This document shows, one piece after another, positions 10,718-20,156 of a DNA stretch of 64,000 nucleotides. The stretch is from contig JAAKBF010000018.1 of the NCBI GenBank assembly GCA_012656075.1, positions 372,001-436,000 of the forward strand, read 5' to 3'. Position 1 is the first letter of the stretch, and each line of letters opens with the position of its first letter. The translations under genes were made by a program, and so were the position numbers. Source of the stretch: Phytophthora hibernalis. Its lineage: Eukaryota; Oomycota; Peronosporomycetes; Peronosporales; Peronosporaceae. The notes under the pieces are model-generated. The model did not search any database. It worked only from the letters and a program-made list of their open reading frames with translations, and was not told where the DNA came from.

Positions 10718-12391
10718 ATGCAGAGCCCGCGCGAGATCTCGTCCGAGCGCCAGGGCGCGCTCACGCCCGCGACCGCGCGCCTCGTGAGCAAACTCGTGGT
10801 GGACGGCGACGCGCCCGAGAGCGGCGCCACGCCGCGCACGCTGGACCCGACGGCCGCGCGCCAGCCCTGGGCCAACCTCAGCGTGGACACGGCCGGCGCG
10901 CAGACAGAAGACGATCAGTTGCAGTTTGCCGCCGCCCCCGCCACGACGCAGACTGCGGCCTCCTCCATGCGCTCCGGCTCCGGCTCCAGTCAAGTGGCGC
11001 TGCCCGCCGGTCTGCTGCCGGAACGCTACACCGCCGACCTGACGCACTGGCAGTCGCCCGCGGACCTCCCCGAGCGTCGCCTCATGGTACAACGCATCAT
11101 CGCAATGACGCGCAGCAAGCGCGTGGACGCCGCGGCCTGCGCGGACGCACGCACGCCGTCGCTCGCCAAGCGCATCGAGCTGTCGCTGTACTCGCGCGCC
11201 GCCTCCTTCCACGAGTACCGCGACCTGAACACACTGCGTCGTCGACTGCAGTCACTCGTGTCGCTGAGTTTCCACGAAGCTGCCGTGTCGCGTCGCCGCG
11301 CGGCCGCGCTCATGTCGGGCAACGCGCCCGTCACAGCCGTGCCGCAACTGGGCAAACGCAAGTGCCGCGCCATGACGCCTTTCGGCGTGTCCAGACTCAC
11401 CATCAAGCGGCCGCGCGCCGAGTGCATCGGCTCTACGTCCACGTGCACGCCACGCTCTACTGCTAGGATGAACGCCGAGGCGTCGTTCTTCATCATGGAC
11501 GAAGCTGTACTGGGTCTCGTGTTCGCCTTTCTGCCTGGTCTCGAGACCATCCGGTGTATGCAGCTCAACCGCTTCGCGCGTCGCGTGCTACCCCGCTGTG
11601 TGTTCACATTGGAGGTTGAACTCCGTCAGCTGCAGCTCGCGTACACGCTGCACGCCGCGGCTGTACCGACGCAGCCGTCCGCAACGTTGATGTGCCAGTT
11701 CCCGAACCTGACCAGCCTCACGGTCTACAACTCGCTGAAGCCGCTCTGTGACCAGCAGGAGGTCGGACCTGCACTGCATGCCTGGGGCTGCAGCGAACTC
11801 GACATCTCACACGACAATGCCGGCGAGGAGGTGGTGCAGCAGTTGGCCGAGGGCGTCGAGCTCGGAGCCTGCAGACGACTCCGGAGTCTCCGTCTCGTGT
11901 CGGTGTTCACCAACACGTGCCGCGGCAATGCACTGCACTTGCTGTGCGCTGCTCTGGTCAAGGGATCGTGTCCGGATCTAGAGGACCTGCTGTTGGGAGG
12001 CAACGGCTTCTCGGACGTGGGCACGGTGGACGTCGCGTGGCTGCTCAAGGTCGGGTCGCTGCCCAAGCTGGCGCGTCTGGACATCCGTCGCAACTACATT
12101 GGCGAGTCGGGTCTCAAGCGCATCATGGCTGCTCTACGCGCCGGTCGATGCCAACAGCTCAAGTATCTGTGCATGGGCGGTAACATCATCACGGACAACT
12201 GCGTAGCACCCGTGGTGGAGCTGCTCTCAGGCGCCCAATGCCCGCAGATGCGATTCCTCGGCCTAGAGGACAACTTCCTGAGCGCGCGTGGCGTGCAATG
12301 CATCATTCAAGCGGCTGTGGCTGGAGGTATGATGCCAAAGCTACACCATGTCTCCTGCGATGGCAATGACGAGAGTGTCCGCGCCGCATAA
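10718..12391 (+). CDS. KIX-like / F-box-like / LRR protein, single exon
   Basis: 557 aa, ATG at 10718, GC-rich and intronless. About residues 95-180 contain 'ERRLMVQRIIAMTRSK', 'LAKRIELSLYSRAASFHEY' and 'LNTLRRRLQSLV'. This spacing resembles the three-helix KIX fold of transcriptional co-activators. Around 262-300, 'DEAVLGLVFAFLPGLETIRC' resembles an F-box. The C-terminal half has ribonuclease-inhibitor-type LRRs ('LEDLLLGGNGFSDVG', 'LARLDIRRNYIGESG', 'LKYLCMGGN', 'MRFLGLEDNFLS'). A nuclear regulatory or ubiquitin-ligase adaptor role is inferred, not shown. The N-terminal 95 residues are low complexity. Real coding is likely, because the LRR periodicity is clean to the stop; the long antisense frame is a GC artefact. 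Confidence 0.75.
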   Translation: MQSPREISSERQGALTPATARLVSKLVVDGDAPESGATPRTLDPTAARQPWANLSVDTAGAQTEDDQLQFAAAPATTQTAASSMRSGSGSSQVALPAGLLPERYTADLTHWQSPADLPERRLMVQRIIAMTRSKRVDAAACADARTPSLAKRIELSLYSRAASFHEYRDLNTLRRRLQSLVSLSFHEAAVSRRRAAALMSGNAPVTAVPQLGKRKCRAMTPFGVSRLTIKRPRAECIGSTSTCTPRSTARMNAEASFFIMDEAVLGLVFAFLPGLETIRCMQLNRFARRVLPRCVFTLEVELRQLQLAYTLHAAAVPTQPSATLMCQFPNLTSLTVYNSLKPLCDQQEVGPALHAWGCSELDISHDNAGEEVVQQLAEGVELGACRRLRSLRLVSVFTNTCRGNALHLLCAALVKGSCPDLEDLLLGGNGFSDVGTVDVAWLLKVGSLPKLARLDIRRNYIGESGLKRIMAALRAGRCQQLKYLCMGGNIITDNCVAPVVELLSGAQCPQMRFLGLEDNFLSARGVQCIIQAAVAGGMMPKLHHVSCDGNDESVRAA

Positions 12392-12578
12392 AGGCATCAC
12401 CAAGCTGAAGTTAGAATCTGTTAATTAACGAGTTAGAAAAAGTCTTAACTTTTGTACATACAAACGTCCACATAAATTCATTTTCAATCTATCCGTTAAT
12501 GGATTCTTCCAGAAGTCAATTTTCAGTTAAGGGGTCAGTATCAAAACCGTAAGTTGAGATCGAGATCTCCTTGGCAGC

Positions 12579-13146
12579 ATGTCGTACTTCATCCCGCCCG
12601 TCAACTACGGCATGATCGAGGAGGACCTGTACCGTTCAGGGCAACCGAACGAGCTCAACTTCCCTTCCTGGAGCGACTCAACCTGCGCACCATCATTTAC
12701 CTGGCGTTGGAGGAGCCCAACCCGCAGTTCCAGAGCTTCGTGGAGGAGCAGGACATCCAGCTCGTATTTCTGGGGGCAACACGCGCATGGAGAGTCGTCG
12801 CAAGTCCTGGGAGCCGCTATCGGAGGAGACGGTGCTGGCAGCATTGGACATCATCCTGGACCGGGCTAACTACCCGCTCTACATCACGTGCCACCTCGGA
12901 CGCGACCGTACCGGTACGTACGACGCAATACAGACTCCTTTCGTGTACTAATTGGCTGTTGTAGGTGCCGTGGTGGGGTGTCTCCGTAAGATCCAGGGTT
13001 GGCATCTCTCATCCATCTTCGAGGAGTACCGACGGTTCGCCGGTAGCAAGGTGCGACTACAGAACGAACAATTCATCGAGCTGTTCGACACGGACCTGGT
13101 GACGATCCCCGTGAACCCTCCATCCTGGCTCCGGAAACACCTGTAG
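12579..13146 (+). CDS. PFA-DSP/Siw14-like atypical dual-specificity phosphatase, two frame breaks
   Basis: Exons 12579..12913 and 12965..13146 give about 172 aa. It starts 'MSYFIPPVNYGMIEEDLYRS', then 'GQP', a beta-strand 'LRTIIYLALEEPNPQFQSF', and the active-site loop 'CHLGRDRTG', which fits Cys-X5-Arg. The family (plant and fungal atypical DSPs, Siw14) includes inositol-pyrophosphate phosphatases. The frame is interrupted by one missing base in the C run at 12662..12664 and another in the G run at 12772..12776. With both taken into account, exons and intron phases agree and the family pattern is continuous, so I treat it as one intact gene with sequence errors. Confidence 0.8.
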
Positions 13147-13256
13147 ACTCATGTAGATAGACTGCATTAGGAAAACAAAAGCTGCACTTGCATTCAACAG
13201 TGTCGTAAAGACGGAGAAGCAGTTAACCCGTTAACTGCTCCCACTTGACCGAAAGC

Positions 13257-13561
13257 TTAGCACCTGAAGCCGCCCACCTGCTCCAGCGCGCAGTCGATCT
13301 GATCCTGGTCCTCCAGCTCCAGCATCTTGGGCGTCTGGTCGCCACTGATGCGCGTGCCGTCCAATAGGAAGCGCAGCGCAGAGGCGGGCACGCCCTTACG
13401 TTGCGCGTAGGCACTGAAGATCTTGTCCATCTTGGTGTTGGGCTTCACCTTGAAGAACGTCTCCTCGCCCGACTGGTCCTTCACGCGAATCGTGATGGCT
13501 TCGGCCTTCTTCTTGTCTTCGCCGTTCGGGGCGTCCGTGGTCGGGGAGCTTCCTCAGACAT
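13257..13561 (-). CDS. SUMO: SUMO (ubiquitin-like modifier), one frame break
   Basis: About 101 aa with ATG at 13561. The body 'AITIRVKDQSGEETFFKVK', 'TKMDKIFSAYAQRKGV', 'LRFLLDGTRI' and 'QTPKMLELEDQDQIDCALEQ' is unmistakable SUMO. It ends GG followed by Phe-Arg-Cys, so a Ulp-type protease must remove three residues to expose the conjugating di-glycine. The acidic and lysine-rich N-terminal tail is interrupted by one missing base in the G4 run (plus strand) at 13543..13546. The gene stands head-to-head with LSM4. Known role of the family: covalent modification of lysines in nuclear proteins. Confidence 0.93.
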
Positions 13562-13956
13562 GACTGATAAGAAAATCACGTTAACAGTTAGAAAAAAGCA
13601 CTTGAGTTTGTAAGCACAAGTGCAACTCCGCGCATCTCGCTCAGTTTTAGGGCGTTCGAGACGGGAAAGCTGGGAGGAGAAGGGTATGCACAGGTGCAGC
13701 TGCTGCGCGGCTGCTGTTGCAGTCCATGCGCCAGGAGGGTACGCACCTTCTTTCAGTTGCTCGAATTTCAAAGTGAGCGCTTCTTTCTGCCAAAATTGAC
13801 TTCCACCACTTTCTGATCCGAAAATAAGAGCCTGAACTAGGCATTTTTGCTAAATAGTGTGCGTACACCACACTACTTTCGACACTCGCCACCTTGCCAT
13901 ACATCGTGCACACAGGAGCGTAGCAGCGGAGGAATCGAGCGCTACACACGGACATT
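13562..13956. promoter_or_regulatory. Putative bidirectional promoter SUMO/LSM4
   Basis: 395 bp separate the SUMO start codon (minus strand) from the LSM4 start codon (plus strand), with no other gene between. It must carry 5'UTRs and core promoters of both. No specific site is claimed. Confidence 0.45.
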
Positions 13957-14834
13957 ATGGTGCGTACAGGACCCCTATCGCGCTACAAACTACAGCATAT
14001 CCTTCTATAGACAATAGAGAAGCTTCTGCTCGACTTGGACGCGCTCTACTGCTCTGGAAGAGGAGATATAACGGCGTTTCTAACCGTATCTTGGTCGTTT
14101 TGTCTGCAGCTGCCGCTTTCGCTGCTCAAGACGGCGCAGGGCCACCCCATGGTACGATACAGTACTTAGAGGGACCTATAAGGGAGGTGGCTGAAATCTG
14201 CTGCTTGTAGCTGGTGGAGCTCAAGAATGGCGACACGTATAACGGACACCTCGTCAACTGTGACACCTGGATGAACGTCAACCTGCGAGAAGTGATCTGC
14301 ACGTCCAAGGTGCTGTCTGCTGCAAGAGAGGGGTGTACTACTAGGAAGAGGTGCTCATGTTGGTCTGTGTGACTCTTTTTACAGGACGGAGACCGCTTCT
14401 GGAAGATGCCCGAGTGCTACATCCGAGGCAACACCATCAAGTACATCCGCGTGCCCAACGAGGTCAGTAGACGCACTGCCAATGACTTTAGAGAGTATGT
14501 TTCTAACGTTAACGCTGTGCAGATCCTGGATATGGTGAATGAAGAAGACTTGAGCAGACGCGGTATGCGACGATGTCTAGGAGGCATAGCACCTTGCTTC
14601 TTTGTCGTTTTGTGGCAGTTATGCTGACTCGTATCTGTGTAACTAGACCGTCAAGCCAATCGTGGACGTGGGCGTGGCAGTCGTGGCGGCTTCGGTGGGC
14701 GAGGAGGTCGTGGAGGCCGCGGAGGCCGCGGCGGTCGTGGTGATGGCCCTGGAGGCCGAGGAGGACGCGATGGCGGCCGTGGACGTGGCCGAGGCGGAGG
14801 TCGCGGTCGTGGACGTGGTCGTGGCGAGAACTAG
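13957..14834 (+). CDS. LSM4: LSM4, U6 snRNA-associated Sm-like protein, six coding exons
   Basis: Exons 13957..13959, 14110..14151, 14211..14309, 14385..14462, 14523..14562 and 14647..14834 total exactly 450 nt, or 149 aa. The first coding exon holds only the ATG. The second begins 'LPLSLLKTAQGHPM', the usual LSM4 N-terminus. Sm1 ('LVELKNGDTYNGHLVNCDTW', 'MNVNLREVICTS') and Sm2 ('MPECYIRGNTIKYIRVP') are intact. The tail from about residue 92 is an RGG/GR-rich domain typical of LSM4. Known role: part of the LSM2-8 ring on U6 snRNA in splicing and of LSM1-7 in mRNA decay; RGG tails favour P-body assembly. Every junction is GT..AG and phases agree, so no sequence error is needed here. Confidence 0.93.
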
Positions 14835-14995
14835 CAAGCTAGAGAACTAACAGCAAGTGCAGTGGAGTGAAGACACTTGAAGACACGCAGCTACAGTAGG
14901 TACCAATCCACGTCATGCACTGCCTGATTGATGATTTACGAAGTTTTATTTCGTGAAAGGAGCAAATATGGTGCGTGGCCTCTCTGAGTATCTAA

Positions 14996-15415
14996 TTACT
15001 TAGCTTCACCACCAGCACTGGGAGCCTGTGGGTTGTTCTTGATCAGGTATGCAGCCAGCCACTCAATGGGGTTAGATGGGCGCTCCTTCACGAGTGCCGA
15101 CATGCCCTGCAGCAGAATAGGCACCACAGTCTGGTCCAGGTAGGCTCTGATAGGCAGGGCCTGCACCTCCACCTTGTCCTGGACGCTCTCAGCTGCAGGT
15201 TCGGCAGCCTTCACCTCGTCCACGTCGTCTTTAGCAGCCGGAGCTTCGTGCACAGCGTCGTCTTTGCTGTCTGCCTTGGCTTCTTCCTTGATGTCGTCCT
15301 CCTTGCTCTCGGACTCCTCCGCAGCGTGAACCTCCTCGTGAACAGCAACAGGCTCCTCCACTGGCGTCTCCGTCACAGACTCCGCCTCAACTGGGACGTG
15401 GGCGTCGTCTTCCAT
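14996..15415 (-). CDS. DPY30: DPY30 domain protein (COMPASS/SET1 complex subunit)
   Basis: 139 aa, ATG at 15415. Residues 1-85 are a very acidic, Glu/Ala/Val/Lys-rich tail. The C-terminal 'IRAYLDQTVVPILLQGMSAL' followed by 'ERPSNPIEWLAAYLIKNNP' is the Dpy-30 dimerisation motif. In the family this helix pair docks on ASH2L-type proteins in H3K4 methyltransferase complexes, or on ciliary RSP and AKAP-like proteins. The gene converges on LSM4 with about 160 nt between them. The acidic extension is longer than in animal DPY30 (about 99 aa). Confidence 0.88.
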   Translation of the reverse strand: MEDDAHVPVEAESVTETPVEEPVAVHEEVHAAEESESKEDDIKEEAKADSKDDAVHEAPAAKDDVDEVKAAEPAAESVQDKVEVQALPIRAYLDQTVVPILLQGMSALVKERPSNPIEWLAAYLIKNNPQAPSAGGEAK

Positions 15416-15660
15416 ACTTGTAACGGGGGTACGCGGACGAACGGACTTGACACCTCCGACTGAAGATCACAAATGCCGCTTTGAGGTCAGGTCTCTTCGG
15501 CGGTTGGCTCGGTCTCGAAAATAGAGCCAAAAACTCCCGAAACGACTTGGGATTGGACAGAAAGCGTACCCGGTTACAAGTACTCGGGCTACACTAGTTA
15601 CGTGTATACACTAGCTACGTGTACCTTAACGGGTACGTGTAACTCATCAGCATCAGTGAC

Positions 15661-17474
15661 ATGGCTACATGCCCATTAAATGTATTGGTCGTGTCCTTGC
15701 TCTTCCGCTTCAAGGGCTTCTACGCGCACCACCCGGCCGTGAATCTCGTATCTGCCTATGCAAACTCCTCAGTAGAGATCCCATTGAACAGGGCGTGCAA
15801 GTTCGGGTCCTTACGACTGCTGAAGCGCATCTGGGTCAGTACAAACTGTCTGCGAGTGACCAAAGACTCGCCCTGGAGCGTCCGGAAGATGTTCCTGACC
15901 GAGAAAATGTACAAAAGCTTCCAGTTTTCCACTGCATTGAAAGCTGCAATCTCTGCCAAGAACGAGGAGATGGTTTTGTGGCTTTTCGAGCACTTTGGAC
16001 ACCGTCCGGGGCGCTACGTGGACCAATATACTGTCAAAGCAGCAGCGGCATGGGGTAACCTCAATGTGCTAGAGCTCTTCTTGTGGGACGGAGGTGATGA
16101 TATGGACTGGGATGATCGGGACGCAGAAGCAGCAGCGGCTGCAGGTCACAGTGACGTCGTCAAGTGGCTGTACACGGAGACGAGTGCTGACCGAGATGAT
16201 CGCGAGACGATGAGTGCAGCGGTGGCTAGTGGAGACATTGAGCTAGTCACGTGGTTGGAGAAGAAGCTCAACATGACGGTGGAGGGAGGTGTCCATGAGG
16301 CGGCTGGTAATGGTCATCTGGAGATGCTGCAGTGGATGTTCAAGAGAGGGGTGATGAAGAGCTGGGAAGCTGGTGTTCTCGTGAATGCGGCGAGGCACGG
16401 TCAAATGCACATCGTGCAGTGGATCAACGCGTCCGGGTGGTTAAAACGGGGTCCGGGTGGGCGACATGGATTTGGCACTCGTGAGAGTGGCGAGATCAGT
16501 CGTGGGATAGAGAAAAGCTTCTTGGTGGCGACGCCGTCTGCGGTAATACAGTCGTGGCAGCTGCTGGGAATGGACATTTGGCCATTGTGCGGTGGCTGAT
16601 GGCTCAGTTCGAGGCTGTTAATCGTGTCGACCTCGTATTCGTCGGCAAATCGAGCGACGGCAAAACTGTTTATGCCATGGATCAAGCTGCTAGCAACGGG
16701 CATTTGAAGGTTGTGCAGTGGTTGCACAAGATCGCGCGTTCCAAGCTGCCAACTCTCCCTGCAACCCGAACATCAGGGAAGCGAAAGCGCGGAGAAAGCA
16801 CCTCGGAGACAATCTGCCCGATTTCTAAAGGTGTTGTAAGATGCACAGTTAATGCGATGGATGGTGCAGCTGCGAACAACCACTTTGCAGTTGTGAAGTG
16901 GTTGTACAAGTTCCGTCCCGAGGGCTGCTCCTCTGAAGCTATGGACGTGGCGGCGACAAATGGACACTTCGATATGGTCAAGTGGCTTCGACAAGATGCT
17001 CAAGCTAAGTGCACGACCAAGGCCATGGACGGAGCAGCGGAAAATGGTCATCTCGAAGTGGTCAAGTGGCTTCACAAGAACACAAGCGCCGGGTGCACTA
17101 CGCAAGCAATGGACGGTGCTGCTGAAAAGGGCCACCTGGAAGTCGTGAAATGGCTGTGAACGACCCTGGCCATGGATGGTGCTGCAAAGCACGGTGCACT
17201 GAATGTACTGAAGTGGCTTCACACTCACCGGTCCGAGGGCAGTAGTGAAAATGCAATGGTGTGAGCGGCACAACAAGGTCACTTGAGGGTGATACAGTGG
17301 CTGCACTTGAACCGCTCTGCCGAGTGCAAAGTTCCTGCCATTACGGCTGCTGCAATGGCCAATGAGTTCGAGGCGGTGCTGTTCCTTTACCACGTCCGGA
17401 ATGAGAAAGTCACGGAGGCATTCTTCGCACACTATTTCATCTTCTGTTGGAGCACTGATCTCACTGAGTCATAG
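15661..17474 (+). pseudogene. Ankyrin-repeat gene, broken (frame break plus two stops)
   Basis: Starts MATCPLNVLVVSLLFRFKG and continues with degenerate then regular ankyrin-like repeats of 27-33 aa ('AMDGAAENGHLEVVKWLHKN'). This is the oomycete ankyrin family also seen at 43028. A frame break in the A4 run at 16513..16516 could be a sequencing error. Two further lesions look genuine. At 17157 a TGA coincides with loss of about nine codons of a repeat, joining WL directly to 'TTLAMDGAA'. At 17262 a TGA replaces what should be a Gly codon between 'AMV' and 'AAQQGHL'. Coding similarity continues in frame to a stop at 17474. Probably a dead or truncated paralogue. Confidence 0.75.
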
Positions 17475-17649
17475 TGCACATACCAATGACTCTACTTCTT
17501 CGACACGGATATAGAGCTCGTAGAGATATCAGCAGGATGCAGATGTACATGCAAGTTGAATTTTTCCATGTTCAGCGTGAACCCATTCGCGAACCTATTC
17601 ATCTCTTCCATGGCAGTTCCAATATCTCCGCCTAGAGCGCACATCCAAA

Positions 17650-20090
17650 ATGTCGTCTTCCTCATTTTGCACTCGCAACGAGACAGCATTAACAGCGGAG
17701 TGCAATTTGCTATGTCCTGAAGGTCGACCTTGCATCGCCTACGCTGCCGGAGACGAAAGTGAATGTTCATCTGTGGATTCCACGTTCGGGAACTGTACGG
17801 CGGACGACTATTGCACTTACCAGTGTTTTGCAACGGGTCCGGACGACTTTGCAGCGAACGGGGCAATTGAATTTAGCACCTACACGTTCCTTATCCCTTT
17901 AGGGGGCAGTGTGGCACCCAGTGAACAAGAATTGAGTTGGTCGAGTGAAGAGGATGCTGCTGCCGCTGCTCAATTGGCAGCAATGGTCAACCTGACAACC
18001 GAGTACCCGTCAAAGTCTAACGATGTACTGCAACACATCGAGCCTCTCGACTTTATGGAGTCGACTACGAAGGTAGTTTTGGCTGGAGGTTCGAGTTTGT
18101 TCGGTGTTCGTGGAAAAGTGGCTCGTGTACAGCTTCCAGAAAAATTGTTCACTGCCGATACACAACTGCTGGCTGTGTACGTCGTTGAAGTTTAGTGGTT
18201 GGCTTTCAATTTGCTGATGATAAAGCCTGTTTTTGTGTTTTTGATGCAGGACCCTGGCGAACCTCGGCTTGGAGCAGATCCTCGCGTCGTCACTACCGTC
18301 CGCGCTGGTTAACTTGACAATTACGAATTGCCTCATGACGAGCTACCCGGAAGACTTGCAGACTATGGACGCACTTGAAAAGCTGTACGTGTTGAATCTT
18401 TGCTAGTCGATGAAATCGCTAACGTTGCATCGTAGAGATCTGTCCAAAAACTACTTAGGATATTTTCCAGCAGACTTGGACCTACCGAAGCTGCAAATGC
18501 TCAATCTATCCGCCAACAACCTTGATAACTTTGGGGGCTCACTGCCGAGCTTGGTCACACTGTAAGTACATGTACTCGACCGATTGTTGTCGCTAACCAA
18601 ACGTTTTGACTTGATACTTGTCTGTCCGTAGGGATATCTCAAACAACAACTTCACCTCCATTCCATCGTCAATTTTCAAAATGACAGCTCTCCAGCGGCT
18701 GGATCTACGAGCAAACTACATCACCAATGCCAAACTTACAAGTGCTCAGCTCAACTTTCTCCAGGGACTAGACGACCTCTATGTGGGTTCGTTTGCCGAG
18801 GCAGTCTGCAACACAACACAGAAACTCCAAACCAGCAACGGCACAGTTATTGTGTGCGTCACAGATGCTGGACCATCAGATCAAGGAGAGAAGAATTCAA
18901 CGTCCAACAAGGCTCTCATCGCAGGTGTCATGGCTGCTGCGATCGTGCTATTCATCATTCTTGCTATAATTTTCGTATTCAGATGTCTTCGACGCCGTGC
19001 GCTGGGATTGAAGCCTGAACCAGAAGTCATTAGCTTGCGCCACGAACTACTAAGCCCGATAGAAAACCCACCTCACGCGTGGCCACTCAGCGGAGATCAA
19101 CGTTTTTCGGAGTCAGAGATCAGGGATCACCCACCGCAGCAAGGATTTCCCTATGACGATGAGCTCAGGATGCTGCTAGTAAACGCAGACGATCTCCAAT
19201 ACATTCGGAAACTTACCAGAGACCATCGTTCTCGCGGACCGGACCACGATCGTCGCGTGGCATTCCTGACAAAATTCCGTGGCTCTCGACTCCTTATCTG
19301 CAAGAGATTGCAGCAAGAAGTTGTCGTTGAAGCGGTTGAGATGCAGCGATTTGTCCAAGAAGTCCAGCTTTCCGCGTCTCTCGATCACCCTCGAATCGTA
19401 GCTCTTGTGGGTGTACTTTGGAGTCGAGTGTATGGTTTGGAAGCATTGTATGAGTACATGGAGGGTGGTGATCTGCGCTCGTATCTGGCTGAAGTCGAGA
19501 ATACGAAAGAATTGTGCTCCTGGCGCTCACACAGTGCCTGGAAGCTACAAGTTGCGTTTGACGTGGCTGAAGCTTTGGCATATGCACACGCATTTTCTCC
19601 GAGACTTGTTCATCGTGATCTCACCTCGCACAGTGTTTTGCTCTCCTCGCCGCCAGAATTTCACGCTCGGCTCGATGATTTTGTTGTAGAGCAACAAGAC
19701 TCCACTGGAATGTCGACTGTTATGCTATCTCTTCGTGATGAAAGGTGGCTGCCGCCCGAGGTGATCACGGGTACAGCAGACTACAGTCCTGCAGCCGATA
19801 TGTACGCGTTCGGAGTGATTTTGTCAGAGATCGACACTCACTCGTTGCCCTACGAAAATATTCAAGGTGTTGTGAGCGGCAGGCAGAGCATGAGTGAGGT
19901 TGAAATCCTCGATCTAGTGGCGTCAGGACAGCTTCATCCGGTATTCACGCTAGGTTGTCCGACTGGAGTTCGTGAACTTGCTGAGAGATGTCTGAGCTTT
20001 GAAGCTTCTGACCGACCTACAGCATTGCAAACGGTCATAGTTCTCCGTACGCTGCTCTCCGAAGACCGTCGAGTCTCGTACACGATCTGA
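17650..20090 (+). CDS. LRR receptor-like kinase 3 with degenerate kinase (likely pseudokinase)
   Basis: Exons 17650..18176, 18250..18384, 18436..18561 and 18632..20090 give 748 aa with no frame break. The ectodomain matches kinases 1 and 2 ('CNLLCPEGRPCIAYAAGD', 'CTYQCFATGPDDFAANG'), followed by LRRs ('DISNNNFTSIPSSIFKM') and a transmembrane segment ('AAAIVLFIILAIIFVFRCL'). The kinase region keeps Lys ('LLICKRL'), HRD and the Asp of DFG. However, the Gly loop is replaced by 'LTRDHRSRGPDHD', HRDLKxxN reads HRDLTSHS, DFG reads DFV and APE reads PPE. Such changes usually abolish or strongly reduce phosphotransfer. No signal peptide is seen: the ORF opens MSSSSFCTRNE directly at the Cys-rich domain. 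All introns are phase 2. It may act as a co-receptor or decoy (inference). Confidence 0.82.
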
Positions 20091-20156
20091 ATGGCAAATG
20101 AACAAGCAATGAAAACGAATGTGGCGATGTATTCCGATGAAATGGTCTCGGTTGCT

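Noticed and set aside
10559..11607. Long minus-strand open frames (217 and 193 codons)
   Set aside because: They are antisense to the well-supported KIX/LRR gene and reflect its high third-position GC; the composition is Arg/Ala/Gly-rich without domain motifs.
16773..17432. 219-codon minus-strand frame
   Set aside because: Antisense shadow of the ankyrin repeats; its apparent periodicity copies theirs.
17492..17866. Minus-strand frame overlapping the start of receptor kinase 3
   Set aside because: Its first half is antisense to the Cys-rich domain; the rest ('NGFTLNMEKFNLHVHLHPAD') is suggestive but not recognised, and no start or partner exon was found.
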